Assembly (NCBI GenBank): GCA_029204225.1
Contig: CM055100.1
Coordinates: forward strand, 34,924,645 to 34,988,644
DNA from: Diphasiastrum complanatum
Lineage: Eukaryota > Streptophyta > Lycopodiopsida > Lycopodiales > Lycopodiaceae
DNA length: 64,000 nt
Reading direction: 5' to 3'
This document shows positions 43,533 through 55,055 of the stretch, one piece after another (position 1 is the stretch's first letter; each line of letters starts with the position of its first letter). Under the pieces are notes generated by a model, which saw only the letters and a program-made list of their open reading frames with translations, was not told the origin of the DNA and made no database searches. The position numbers and the translations under genes were made by a program.

Positions 43533-46500
43533 TGTTAGCCGATATTTTTGCACGGAAAATTGGGCTAATATTGAAGCTTAAGTTCTCAATACCTGAAAAA
43601 CCCAACATGTAAAACCCGGTTATTAGAGAAAAATTGGCACAAATTTGCCTTAGAATTGGGTCTCAGCCCCCCTAAAGTGGCTAGACATAGTTTGAAAGTA
43701 AGAAATTGACTTTTCAAAAAAATCGTCAAAAATATTTTGTGGTCAAGTTTTGTAAGACCGAGCCAAGAGTGTCGGTCCACCTAGAAATGGGTTCCAGTCT
43801 GTTCTAAATGAGGCTAGGGCAAATTTTGTGGCCTTACAAATGGCCGGTAAATATTTTACGTCTTTTCAAAAAATGGCTTGTTTTAAAAAATAGCCGGTAT
43901 GACCGTGCTAAAATCTCACCATGTACTGAGTCCATTTTTACTAATATATGATCACTCAGTGTATTTTTCAGGGAAACCGTGTTTTCGTGGGAGCCCTAGT
44001 CATGAATGCCAAAAATGTCAACCACAGAAAAAAAAAAAAAAAGGAAAGCTTCGGATAAAAACCGGACCAGGAAATATGGATTCAGTGTCAAGGAATCACA
44101 AAAACCCTAACGACAATTTACGGGCAATTAACGAATGTGCGGGCCAAGTGATTACCCAACAGACCAAAAACCCAGAAAAATAAGCAGTAGGCGCACGGCC
44201 CTTGAAAAATCAAAGAAAAGCCAAAAACAAAGGTACCCAATGAAAAATGAAGGCGACCTACTAAAAATAGGGGTTGAAAAAGGGCCTCACCCAAAATTTG
44301 GATAATAAATGCCAAAACACCTTGGAGGCTAAAAAAATTGGGAGGTACACCCACTAGCCATTGACATTTTGGGCTTCTAGGGAGAAACTTGAATGGCCTC
44401 CCTAGCCTTTGACAAAAATGGCATCTTGGCTAGTTTTGGAAGAGAGCCTTGAATGCACCACTCCCCCACTCTCTTATGGAGACCACTAGGTGTACTATCA
44501 AATGGGTTGAGGACAAATGGCAAAGAGGGCTTGAAGGGCATGAGAATTGACAAAGTCTCATTTTGAAAGGAGACCCTTGAGCTTGTTGTTTAGTTTCATT
44601 TTGTGTCTAAATGTTGCTCAATGCTAGTGCCTTGTGATTAGTTGCTTGATGTTAGTAACTCAATAGTTAATAATGAGTGATGCTTGTTTCTTGGGGATTG
44701 TTTGTTGGATGAGTGCTAGTTGAAGGGTGATGCCTAATGTTAGTGTGGTGATGAGGGTTTGATCCAAAGTTTGTATGGTATTGAGATTGCAATGGTTTGA
44801 TTGAATGGGTTGAGTATTTGGTTGAGGGTGTGAGTGATGAGTGTGGCTTGATTCTTGTGAGAGTGTTTTAGAATGTGTGAGGATGATTATTATTCGGATT
44901 GATTGAGTGGATGTGGTTTGTCTTTCCTTTGTCATTAGGGTTTCATTATGGCTTGCTCAAACGAGCTTGTAGTAGATGACTTGTTTTGTGTGGAGTAATG
45001 GGTTGTTAGTAAGCATCATGAATGCTTGATATGCAAGGCCGAAAGAGGTTGCTTGCATGATTTCACTTGTGGGATGTTGGGAGGTTAATGATTGCTTGTA
45101 CCATCATGCATGCTTTTTTTTTGTTAATTGATTGGTTGCTGATATTGTAGATATTACATCTTTTTGGCCTGTTTTTTTTTTTTTTTAACAGGATTTCGGT
45201 TCAATTTTCTCTCAACTGAACCGTTAACTTGTCAATCGCACCATTCATATTCTAGAAAATTTGATTTTCTTCATTTTGTCTTTTTAGACAAACTCAATCC
45301 GACATGCATAAAGTGGGGAAAAATTGCATCAACGTTCCTAGCTCTGATTTTATGCTACAAAGGTTGATGTCATAAAGAGCAATGGGCCTCAAGAGGAGAC
45401 ATTCATGACTAGAGTATCCACACATAACGGCTACCTAATGGCATTCTAAGGTATGATTTGACTTTCATTGCTATTTGTGAATTTGTTGTAAAATTCTTCT
45501 TTACTTAATTTCTCGTTTATATTCATCTCAATTTTATGAAGGGTTTTTGCTCTTACCTTCAAGCGAACAGTGGTAGGGCTTGGTTAGTTAAATCATTTAT
45601 GGTAGTGGACCATTTTTGTACAATCTCAAATAGGGAGATGGTTTTAAATTATAGCAATAGTATTATAAAATGTAGTTCGTATGCCTTGTTTAGAGAACGA
45701 ATTACTTCCCGCTGCTTTTTCGACCTACTAATCACTAGCCGAATCCAAGAGAAGTCTTGAAGCCAAGCACCTTACTAGCATTAACTTGAAGTCATTATTG
45801 AATTGTATTCTATAAACGAGTAAGAAAACGTTTTTATACATACACTTTATACTTTGCTAGGATGGAACTGAACAATAATAAAATGTCAAGTTTGGAAGCA
45901 TTTTCCGTTTTTCTCATTTATGAAGAGTGTCAACTGGACCCGACCTCTGTGAAACACCAGAGCGGGCCGTCCACCATCAGTGGTTGAAAAACACCACCTT
46001 GGTTAAAGCATCACACTAGTCACACCCGCCATTTGGTATTGTCTAGCGAAATAGCTAGACTCAACAGCTGGCCAAATACCACCACTTATCAAACAAAGCG
46101 ATGCGTATAACTTGCATCGCACGCGCACTCTATACAGCACGAAAAAGTAACTTAAACGCGAATACCTCACATCCATTTGACGAGCATTGATATTGCAAGG
46201 TCTTTTTCTCTATGCTCTATGATTGTTAATAAAGTATGGACATCGCTATGAAGTTTGCAAGTGTCAGCCTCTTACACCCCTTACGATCTGCCAAGAGCCT
46301 AGCCCCATCCATTGAGGGTCCCATGACCTCAAAGGCACGTACTTACACGCTGTGGCCTACAGGCATAGTCCTAAAACTTAAAGGTAGTATCTTAATCTTA
46401 AAGAACCAATCCCTAAGGACTTAAGGACAAGTTCTTAGGACTCAAAGGATGGTATCCTAAAGACATAAGGATAGTATCTTAAGATAAAAGTATAGCTCCT

Positions 46501-46959
46501 AAACACGTAGGGTATGGGATTTTAGTGGACTAAGGATGTCCGCGATCACCATGGCCACGATCCGTTAGCACCCTCATTATAGGGACAATGCCTTGAAAAT
46601 GAAGGCAATACTTTGAACCACCAGAGGATGCCCTAAGTCACATCTCCCAAAGGTCATTTGAAAGTCAAACATATTGTTAGCAAGATCCTAGCGCAATTTA
46701 GAAATCAAAAGTTTGTACGGAACAGTGACCTTAAAATGCTAGTGAATCATTGCATCAAAAGTACTAGCACCCCCTCCTTACGGTTATACTTCTGAGAGCC
46801 TGAAAAACTCTCATTGGCTCGAGAGCACGAGCCCCCAAGATTGGATTTGGCAAGACCTCCGTTACTCACGTAGGGCATAACCACCATCAGTAGTGGTGCC
46901 CCTTGACATTTTTAGGACTTTTTGGTGGAACCAATCCCCTGCCAAAAATTGCCCTAACA
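43533..46959. mobile_element. 3,427-bp insertion with TGTTAG...CTAACA ends and 5-bp target duplication
   Basis: The insertion begins TGTTAGCC and ends CCTAACA: a 6-bp perfect inverted terminus of TG...CA type. CGAAG flanks it at 43528-43532 and 46960-46964, while the uninterrupted relative at 55.8 kb has a single CGAAG. This is how LTR elements insert, yet no gag or pol protein and no obvious direct terminal repeat is visible. It may be a very long solo LTR or a large non-autonomous element. It contains A- and T-runs (about 44030, 45170) and a degenerate TAAGGA-type repeat at 46375-46500. Polarity unknown. Confidence 0.7.
46375..46500. repeat. Degenerate short repeat, TAAGGA(T/C)A motif
   Basis: Inside the 3.4-kb insertion, phrases such as CTAAGGACTTAAGGACA, GGATGGTATCCTAAAGACA and AAGGATAGTATCTTAAG recur about every 20-25 bases. 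Several are locally palindromic (TCTTAAGA-like). No coding meaning. Confidence 0.5.
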
Positions 46960-46964
46960 CGAAG

Positions 46965-47040
46965 AAAACTGCAGGTCTGAATAAAAGTTGGATGAAGATT
47001 AAGATGTCGATTAGTTGATTAGTGGGAGAATAATCCAACA
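46965..47040 (-). repeat. Copia-2 3' LTR, part right of the insertion
   Basis: On the minus strand it starts TGTTGGATTATTCTCCCACT directly after the purine tract TAAGGGGGAG (47041-47050). Aligns with 55797-55866 of the uninterrupted copy (AACT(G/A)CA(G/A)GTCT...GTGGGAGAATA). Confidence 0.8.
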
Positions 47041-47253
47041 CTCCCCCTTAATCTGAATCCATGAATGCCTTGACCTTTAAACTTACACAAAACTTCTTAT
47101 GTGCATCCAAGCTTAATGCTTTAGTAAAAATATCTGTTGTCATATCTTGCATTCAACAGTACTGCAATCTGACCTCTTTGTTGAGAACTTTGCTTCTGAC
47201 ATAGTGATACTTAAGCTCAATGTGTTGACTCCTAGAATGAAATCTAGGGTTGG

Positions 47254-47580
47254 CTACAAGGCAATGGCACTTTGATGATCACAAAATAATAATGTCAGAG
47301 CATATTGACTCAGACTGATATCTGAAAGTAAGTTTCTCAACCAAATTGCTTTCTTAGTAGCTTGTGAGGCTGCGATATACTCTGATTTTGTAGAAGATAG
47401 AGCTATCGAAGATTGCTTGCGACTGTTCCAGGAAATTAGACGATTGTTGAGAAAGAATGTAAATCCAGAAGTAGATTTATGAGTGTCTATATCTCCTGCC
47501 CAACTTGCATCTGTGTAACCACTAAGTAAATTGAGTCTGTCATTGTCGATTGCTCCATAACAAATGCAAAAGTCCATAGT
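47254..47580 (-). pseudogene. Copia-2 RNase H
   Basis: Minus strand: LLSGYTDASWAGDIDTHKST, SGFTFFLNNRLISWNSRKQS, SIALSSTKSEYIAASQATKK, LLFCDHQSAIAL. The Asp, Glu and Asp positions are present. Truncated or frameshifted at its C-terminus before the purine tract. Confidence 0.85.
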
Positions 47581-47589
47581 AGCTCAAAG

Positions 47590-48530
47590 ATATCTCATGA
47601 CTCTGATGAGAGACTTCCAATGTGTTACACCAGGGTTGGTCATATACTGACTTAGGGAGCTAATTGCAAAAGCTATGTCTGGCCTGGTACAGATCATTGC
47701 ATACATAAGAGATCCTATTATCGAATGATAAGGATACTCGCGCATTTACTCCTTTTTTTCGATTGTTCGGGGAACTAGTCCTTCGATGTACCTCTGTTGA
47801 GTAATGTAGATCAACTTTCGAATTCTGTCTTTGTAAATTTGAATACCAAGGCAGAAATGAGCTTCGCCCAAATCGGTCATGTCCAATTCAGAGGATAGCA
47901 TTGTCTTAGCTTATTTTATCAAATCGATACTATTGTCGAAGAGCAATGTGTCGTCCACGTACAAATTGATAATGATAAAAGACTGTTGCACTGTCTTGAA
48001 GTAAACATTTGAATATGAAGAGCTTGGTGTATAGCCGTGATTAATAAGAAAAGTATTGATCCTTTGAAACCATGCTTGAGCATATTGCTTTAAGCCATAA
48101 AGTGCCTTATGGAGTTTACACACATGATTGCATTTACCTTCGATAATATAACTTTCGGGTTGCACCATGTAAATGTCTTCTTCAATAACTCCATTGAGAT
48201 ATGTTGTCTGTACATCCATTTGATGTATTTCCAAATATGCTACAGCGCAAATGATAATAAAAGTCAAATAGAAGAATGCTTGACTACTGGACTGAAGGTC
48301 TCAGTGTAATCGATGTTGTATACCTGAGAAAATCCTTTGGCGACAAGGCAAGCTTTTCTTCTATCGATGCATCCATCTGCTTTGTACTTGACTTTGAAAA
48401 TCCATTTGCAATCAACTACGTTTCTTCTAGTAGGTAATTCGACAATCGTCCATGTCTGGTTCTTGGTAAGAGATGGATACTCTTTATCCATAGCTTCTTT
48501 CCAGAGATCAAAATCGGGTTGACTAAGTGC
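47590..48530 (-). pseudogene. Copia-2 reverse transcriptase
   Basis: Minus-strand pieces: NQTWTIVELPTRRNVVDCKW, FKVKYKADGCIDRRKACLVA, KGFSQVYNIDYTETFSPVVK; then QMDVQTTYLNGVIEEDIYMV, KLHKALYGLKQYAQAWFQRI and INLYVDDTLLF, with the catalytic YVDD intact. A frameshift near 48265 separates the first two blocks and further breaks follow below 47910. Confidence 0.88.
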
Positions 48531-48649
48531 CTCTTCGACAGTAGTCAGCTCCTAAACAAGATAGGCTGCAGACTTGACTGATAGGTGGTCTGCTAGTTCT
48601 GATGATCTTCTGGAAAATAGAGGAAGTTGATCACTTTCATCATGCTATA

Positions 48650-49720
48650 GTTGCTAAACTGCAACATCATCATCTTTGGATTCGTCATTGATATGTTGTT
48701 CCTCGAAAGTAGATGAGTTTGGACCTTCGATAGGAATAGTCAACTGAGGAACTGGGAAGTTCAATGTGTCGGATGAAACCAAAGAGTTAGCTATATGGGC
48801 TTTGCCTTTTCCCTTGAGGTCGATAAACTGATCTTCGATGAAGATGACATCCCGGCTAACGAATATCTTCGACTTGATAAGATTGAACAACTTGTAGGCT
48901 TAATCTGAAGTAGTGTAGCTGATGAAAATACATTTGATGCTCTCAAAGTCGAGTTTCTTCTTGAGATCATGAGGAATGTGCGCATAAGCAGGACATCCAA
49001 AAACTTGTAAGTTTGATAAAGAAGCTTTGGTACCTGTCCAAACTTCAAATGGTGTTTTTCTGAGAGACCTTTAGTAGGACATCTATTCTGAATATAGGTT
49101 GTTTTTGAAATAGCTTCAGCCCAAAAGGACTTTGGAAGTGTCACTTGTGATAACATGCACTTTGCCGATTCAACTAAGGTTCTGTTATTTCTCTCAACAA
49201 GACCATTTGACTGAGGCGAATAGGAGGCAATGTATTGTTGCTCAATGTCGTTGTTAAGGCAGTACTCCTTGAATTCGGTGGATATGTATTCTCTCCCGTT
49301 ATTGGATCTCAGCGCTTTGATTCGTTTACCAGTCTGATTTTCTGCATGCTCTTTGAATTGTCTGAACTTGATGAAAGCTTTTGACTTCTGTTTAATGAAG
49401 TTAGCAACTGTTCTTCTGAAAAATTCGTCAATAAAGATAATGAATTACTTTGCATCTAGTAATGAAGGAGTTTGCATAGGTCTACATATATTTGTCTGAA
49501 CAACATCTAATAGAACTTTTGTTGCATATCTATAACTCGATCTAAAAGGAATCCTAGTCTGCTTTCCAAAGATGCAGCTATGGCAGATAGAGAGATCAAC
49601 TTTACCAAAAGGATAGTCGAGATCAAGTACTAGGGATTGTCTGGACATGTTCAAAACAAATGCATAATTCAAGTGTCCTAAGCAATGATGCCAATATTGC
49701 TTTATTGACAAGAACAGAGG
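48650..49720 (-). pseudogene. Copia-2 integrase
   Basis: Minus strand: IKQYWHHCLGHLNYAFVLNM then CHSCIFGKQTRIPF (HHCC finger), and the core in a shifted, stop-broken frame including RTEFKEYCLN-like and NRTLVESAKCMLSQVTLPKS FWAEA-type sequence around 49130-49250. The C-terminal region (SKIFVSRDVIFIEDQFIDLK) ends near 48840, followed by an acidic linker. Frameshifts near 49440 and 48890. Confidence 0.8.
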
Positions 49721-51019
49721 TTTTCAAAGCTTGACTAGAATCAAAATAACAATGTGCCAATCTATATAAGTGTCCATGTCTCTTGCCGAATGCAAAGATC
49801 TTATTACTCCTATCGATAATTCTACATTGGTCAGATTCAAACTCCACCCTATGACTTAAATCTGTGATTCTACTTACTGATAATAGATTTGTAGATAGTT
49901 TAGAAACATACAAGACTTTCGACAGTAGTTTGAATTGATCATGCTAGAACCTTAATCTTATAGTACCTTCACCTTTGATAGTGTAAGTGCTATCATCACC
50001 AAGATGAACATACTTCTTCGTGCTTTAAGGCGTATATGATTGGAAAATCTCGCGATGATTGGTCATATGTTGAGTATCTCCGGAATCCAGAAACTACGAA
50101 TCATTCGAATTCCCATATTTGTCTTTGACCATAAAAGCGCCTTCGTCCATTTCAACTTCAGGAGATGTTGTAACTGTATTTGCTTGTTGATCTAGTTGCT
50201 TGGCTGCATTCTTCACTTTGAGAATTCGGCAATCCTGGATCTCATGGTTATTGCGTTTGCAATACCTGCAAAACATCTTTTTCTTTGACGAATGTGGATT
50301 TGATGATTGTTCTTAAGGGAGTCTGTTTCTAATTTGGCCCTTGTTGATATACAGAGCATGAGATGAAGAGGTAGACGAAGTGTCTTGACTTCTTCAATTA
50401 TCTTCTTGCAGCAACATAGTGATAACTCTGGTAAGAGTTAAATCTGAGTGTGTCGTGAGGATCATCACCCAGTTCTCAAATATAGAGGGCAGGCTTGAAA
50501 GCAATGTCATAATTGTGTCTTGATCGTTTATGACTGATCCAACAATGGCCATCTATTGCAAGAGATTCTTAAACTAATTAATATAATTTTGAAGAGAATC
50601 ATTATTCGACATCTTGAGTGTGAAGAATTTCCTTCAAAGATGTAACTTAGAGTTACGTCTCTCACATCATATAGTGAGCTCAAGATGTCCCAAACTTCTT
50701 TCGAAGTTCTGGCTTCAGCTACGTGGCCAATCTGAGTATCTGATATATTGAGGATAAAAAGTGCGAAACCTTTACCATCCTTTGACTTCCATTTTGAGTC
50801 GTATGTGTTGTCTTCAGGCTTCACTTTGATACCTATAACAACATCCCACCACTCATTGGCGATTAGCAAAGTCTTCATCTTAAATTTTCGTAAATGATAA
50901 TTGGATTCATTCAGCTTGTCTACAATAAGACCGGCTTTACTTTGAGAATCTATCTGAAACTTTAGACTATCGATGATTTGATTATCATTAAGAGAAAGAT
51001 ACAATGCTGTGGAAATCAA
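49721..51019 (-). pseudogene. Copia-2 gag and protease
   Basis: Gag starts at about 51019 on the minus strand (IVDKLNESNYHLRKFKMKTL, NEWWDVVIG, ARTSKEVWDILSSLYDVRDV). A zinc knuckle MFCRYCKRNNHEIQDCRILK (C-x2-C-x4-H-x4-C) lies near 50250. The protease D-S-G region (GDTQHMTNH-like, near 50060-50100) is frameshifted; its end (YVSKLSTNLLSVSRITDLSH) is near 49900. Confidence 0.85.
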
Positions 51020-51142
51020 TTCTCTAATATCGAAAAAGAATTGATTCGAACTAAAGAATAATTTGATATCACGAAATATACCTAGCGTAAGAGCTTACGC
51101 TTTGATAGTATTAGGCCTTGAAGAATCAATGCTCTGATACCA

Positions 51143-51636
51143 TGTTGGAAAGAGGTGTGTGAGAGATAGGTTGAACTCGAAAAGAAAAGAAAAGAATTCG
51201 AACAACAAGAAAGAAAACTTATCGTGCGCAGCGGAATAAACTATCTTCCTCTTTCTTTATGCATGACTACGCCTATCAATTTCGAACAAAACAATAGTAA
51301 TAGAAAACATGTTTGATTTTATAGTAACTAACTTTGAAATTATTAGTACTACAGTGATTACGTAGCCAAACATTAAGCATCGAAACATCAGACAAATAAT
51401 TTGTCACGAAACATTAGACAAATAATTAGTCACAAAACATTAGACAAATAATTAGTCACGAAGAATTATAGAAACGCATACATTCTGAGACGAGACTGAA
51501 CGCAATAAGAAGATAGCATTGATTCAGTATGGAAGCGAAACAGATGTAAATGAGTACAACAAGTTGCGGATCGGGGCCGCGTATTCTAAGCTATCTCTGA
51601 ACGGCTAAAATGTAAATCCAAATTATGCGCAACTAT
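51143..51636 (-). repeat. Putative Copia-2 5' LTR remnant with 26-bp x 3 tandem repeat
   Basis: Begins, reading plus, with TGTTGGAAAGAGG adjacent to the primer site, as an LTR edge should. Three 26-bp units (about (G/A)AAACAT(T/C)AGACAAATAATT then (A/T)GTCAC) occupy 51382-51407, 51408-51433 and 51434-51459. The other LTR end was not found. Confidence 0.6.
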
Positions 51637-52282
51637 TGTTGGCTGATTCTGATGAATTCCCAAGATACTCGGATAGAGCAGCTCAAGAGCACCTCTCACC
51701 TCAGACTGACGAGGTCTCTGAGAAGACGAGACTAACGAAGATTGAGAGCCGAGAAATGCTAGTTAGGAATGACAAGCAAGAACTGTGTAAGCCTCATGGT
51801 GAATCTCCGAAGATGGAATGACCATGTAGGAACTAGTATTTCTAGGCTAATGTAATAAATGCAAGTAGACCTCTCTTAAAGAAAGTAGAGTGAGCCACCT
51901 TTTGATGGTGACCTCTAGTGGAGAACATTATTCCACTTGTAATTTGTGAAATGTCGAAATTCCACTAGGATGCCACCTAAGGAGCTCTCTTGCTTATTTA
52001 AGAGACTCCCTCTTTGAGAAGAGGAGCTTTTTGTGTATTGTATCAACTCCATACTGAAATGAGAAGAGCCTCCATGAGTTAGATACATCCAATGAGCTCC
52101 TTGATCAAGCTTGTTTCTTGAGTGAATGCATTCATGATCTTGCCCTTCCCTCCTTTGTGTGTGGTTGTGGATCGTAGAGTGGATAAGTTTTCATTTCTTG
52201 TTTGTGGATTAATGTAGGAATCAGCATTCAAGTAAACTAAATAGGCTGGAAATGTGGCATAAATCTTGCATATTCTCCAACA
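51637..52282. repeat. Possible solo LTR, TGTTGG...CCAACA, 646 bp
   Basis: Bounded by TGTTGGCTGATTC and ATTCTCCAACA, a 6-bp inverted terminus. A TATA-like TTATTTAAGAG at about 51993-52003 followed by a CT-rich leader fits plus-strand polarity. The flanking 5 bases (ACTAT and GTCTA) do not match, so it is not proven as a unit insertion. Confidence 0.45.
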
Positions 52283-52452
52283 GTCTAGTTCTTGATGTTC
52301 TTGGGATGTCCAAGAATCAAAAGACTGGTTGGTTTCTTAATTCTTGGACATCTAAAATGTTGTAGATTAATTTCTTGTTTCAGCTTTGTGGATTAATCCA
52401 GGTGTAGCTCAGTTTTAGTAATGTGTAAGATCTGATTCAGTTTATTTTTAGT
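52283..52452. other. Short spacer, no gene
   Basis: Contains an inverted pair: GGATGTCCAAGAATCAA near 52306 and TTGATTCTTGGACATC-like sequence (TTAATTCTTGGACATC) near 52338, giving a possible hairpin. No coding content. Confidence 0.4.
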
Positions 52453-52842
52453 GTAGATAGTTGTAGTAACTATTGAATGTTCATTTGGGCTGCATGCTGA
52501 TCTATAAATGAATGTTCATGGCTTGCATCTCTGTTTGAGTGTGAGTGCTTTCAAGAGATTTGGGCTGCATGCTGATCTGTAAATGAATGTTCATGGCTTG
52601 CATCTCTGTTTGAGTGTGAGTGCTTTCAAGAGAGAACGACCCTTAGTTGTCCTCTGACAGGCAGGACAATACTACAAAGATATTCAGTCCAATCATGCCT
52701 GGCCTGGGCGTTGTGACAAATAAGAAAACAGCCAAGTAATGTCCAAATGAGTTTGGTAACAGGCAGAAAATGGTTCTGAAACTAAGAAGAAGCAAAGAGT
52801 TAGTAAACAAATCTCCCAAGCAAAGGATCTGCCAACAGTTGA
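52453..52842. repeat. Direct repeat copy 1 (partner 55056-55370), with 75-bp internal duplication
   Basis: Shares with 55056-55370 an extended match from AGTTGTAG(T/A)AACTATT to GGATCTGCCAACA. Within it a 75-bp unit starting TTTGGGCTGCATGCTG is tandemly duplicated at 52484-52558 and 52559-52633, differing by about one base (CTATAAATG against CTGTAAATG). The second copy at 55 kb has the unit once. Both copies end CCAACA, as an LTR would. Confidence 0.85.
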
Positions 52843-53049
52843 CTCGTTGCCGCTTGCACCACTCACATTCTGAAATGCTACATGTTGCAACACTACCTTT
52901 GATCGGATCCATACAAGCAATCCGAAATATTTCCAGATCCATTCATAGCTCAGAACAATCTGCACACACCATCCACATGCCCTGCATACATCCTCAACTC
53001 CTTCTACATGCTCCTCTACCCATAGCTTACCCATCGTCTCCACCTCCCT

Positions 53050-53640
53050 CTGTCACCATCTCAGTCGAGCGCCTTCTCACGTCTCAACCGAGCGCCTTCT
53101 CTCGTGTCTCAACCGAGCACCTTCTCTCCCATATCAGCCGAAGCCTCTCTTTCTTACCATCTCGACCGACACAACACAGGTGCTTACAAAAAAAATGAAA
53201 CTTTTTTTCAAATCTCAACCAGAGCCTTTTTTTTGAAATCTCAACCGGAGCCTTTTTTTTAGATCTCAACCGGAGCCTTTTTTAGAAATCTCAACCGAAA
53301 CCTTTTTGGAAATCTCAATCGGAGTCTTTTTTGAGATCTCAACCGAAGTGTTCGCGTTAGATATTGATCGAAGCATTCGAATCAGATCTCGACTGGAGCA
53401 TTCACGTCAGATCTCGACCGAAGCATCGCGTCCAATCTCGACCGAAGCGTTCGCGTCAAATCTCTACCGAAGCATTCGCATCAGATCTCGACCGAAGCAT
53501 TCACGTCAGATTTTGATCAAAGCATTGCGTCAGATCTCAACCGACGACTTTTGTTAGCATCTCGACTGAAAAATTCGATCAGATCTCGACCAAGGCAATT
53601 AGGTCAATTCGGATCAATTAACTCCCATCTTGATCGGACC
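53050..53640. repeat. 25-bp tandem array, about 22 degenerate units
   Basis: Units of 24-26 bases around the consensus AGATCTCGACCGAAGCATT plus about six bases (CGCGTC) run continuously. Left units carry CTTCTC or T-rich tails; central units have CTTTTTTTT tails; right units have CGCGTC/CACGTC tails. A unit of 25 is not a multiple of 3, so open frames across it are not repeats of one peptide. It ends shortly before the gag of Gypsy-F and is probably in that element's LTR or leader. Confidence 0.85.
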
Positions 53641-53855
53641 GGATCAAATGAGACCTCTGATTGCCATTTCAATCGATAGAAAGCCCATACCAATAAAACC
53701 CATACCAATAGAAAGCCCTTTTCATACTAAATCTCCTCCTTCACTTCCTTAAAAACCCTAAAAAAATCCAAAAACACCAAAAATCCAAAAACACCAAAAA
53801 ACTCAAAAAAATTCAAAAACACCAGACTCATATCCAAAAGACACAAAGGTATCCA

Positions 53856-54990
53856 ATGGACCAACAAAAAGATCTTGACTTCCAGAAGATTATCCATTCG
53901 AGATCAGGTCCCCTGTAACTAAACAAATCGGACGTCATAGGTTTTACCAAATGCGGGCCCAAATACATGGATCATCCGCAAACCCATTCGAGAAACAAGA
54001 ACCTGATAGAGCCGAGTCTTCACGAGCATGAGCCCATTCTTATGGTGCTGAATCCTCCCAAGCCAAAACCAACCTTAATGGTGCTTCTACTACCCACGGT
54101 GCTCATATTGAGAGACGTACACCCAAGCTAGATCTACCAAAGTTTGACGATAGTTTGGACCCTCAAAGATTTTGGCAAATCTTTGAGAATGCATGTGATG
54201 TGTATGGCGAAAAATCTCCACCTGCTATGGTCCAACTGTTTTCGATGACCATGATCGCTAAAGCACGTGATTGGTTTTTTAACCTAGATTGTGAAGATAA
54301 AACAGAATGGTCAATTTTGAAAGAGTCTTTTATCACGCGCTTTAAGCCCTTTTGCTTGATAGAGAGCCCTTTTGTCAAATTGAGTAACATCAAGATGGCA
54401 AAAGATGAACGCATATGAGACAATATCGAGCGTTTCAAATGCCTCAAAGGTCAAGTACACAAACAGCCTACCGAACAGATGCTCATCATCTGGTTCCTAG
54501 TCGGACTTCCAAGATGGATCAGACACGAGCTTAAATCCAATGATGAATATACGAGCCTAAAGTTAGCTATGTCTGATGCCATCAAGGAAGAGGACAAAGG
54601 ATCAGATGTTGATGAATCCAGGGGAAGAAGAGCACCATGTGCTCCTGTCCATGACTCGAAGCCGATTGAGGATGCCCAAGATCAGTTTTGGAAGTCCCAG
54701 TTGGAGTTGCTTAATAAGCAACATCAACTACAGATGGAGAAACTCACCGATGAGTTTCAAACTACTCTGAAGTCTATCCAAAGCACTATGTCTGGTCAGT
54801 CAAACCCTGCACTAGTATCTTATAGACAAAAAACAATATGGTGCCCACACTACTGGGCTACGCATCCTGTTGATGCTTGTCCTTCATATCAGCCTATCCA
54901 AGCACATGTCATCCAACGATATGAAAAAAAAATCGTCATCATCTGGACATTCCTTGACTTATCATGAATACCCACCAGAAAATCCAGAAC
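53856..54990 (+). pseudogene. Gypsy-F gag
   Basis: Frame from ATGGACCAACAAAAAG, broken by early stops, then KLDLPKFDDSLDPQRFWQIF, SPPAMVQLFSMTMIAKARDW, FFNLDCEDKTEWSILKESFI and TRFKPF, a retrotransposon gag capsid domain (W-F then F-x-x-RF pattern). After a stop at about 54417, ERFKCLKGQVHKQPTEQM and FLVGLPRWIRHELKS continue it. A basic/Gln region follows (QLELLNKQHQLQMEKL, coiled-coil-like), then WCPHYWATHPVDACPSYQPI, a degenerate zinc-binding segment. Coding ends near 54990, before inserted LTR sequence. Confidence 0.8.
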
Positions 54991-55055
54991 CACTAGCCAT
55001 ACAAGCTGGTTATGCCATTATGCAAGGGCCATTGTGATTCAATTCGGTTTTAGAG

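Larger units (their letters stand above)
47041..51142 (-). mobile_element. Copia-2: degraded Ty1/copia internal region
   Basis: Minus-strand order from 51142 down: primer site (51131-51142, TGGTATCAGAGC), gag, protease, integrase, reverse transcriptase, RNase H, purine tract (47041-47050). All domains are present but in many frames with stops. The bases just beyond the primer site (TGTTGGAAAG reading plus from 51143) mark the 5' LTR edge. The material there does not match the 3' LTR at 46965-47040, so the 5' LTR is rearranged or the element is a recombinant. Confidence 0.9.

Noticed and set aside
44660-44935. 91-codon minus-strand Thr/His/Gln-rich open stretch
   Set aside because: Reflects TGAGTG/TGATTG-rich simple sequence inside the 3.4-kb insertion.
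51382-51459. CRISPR-like array (three 26-bp repeats)
   Set aside because: Units are directly adjacent with no spacers, and the context is a plant retrotransposon.
51143-52282. A single 1.14-kb LTR from TGTTGGAAAG to TCTCCAACA
   Set aside because: Two different LTR layouts seem to be present (minus-strand edge at 51143, plus-strand TATA at about 51995), and neither end matches the Copia-2 3' LTR.
53306-53557. 83-codon plus-strand open stretch with repeated ISTE/RSIRIRSR
   Set aside because: It is a reading of the 25-bp DNA array; the period is not a multiple of three and other frames are equally open.
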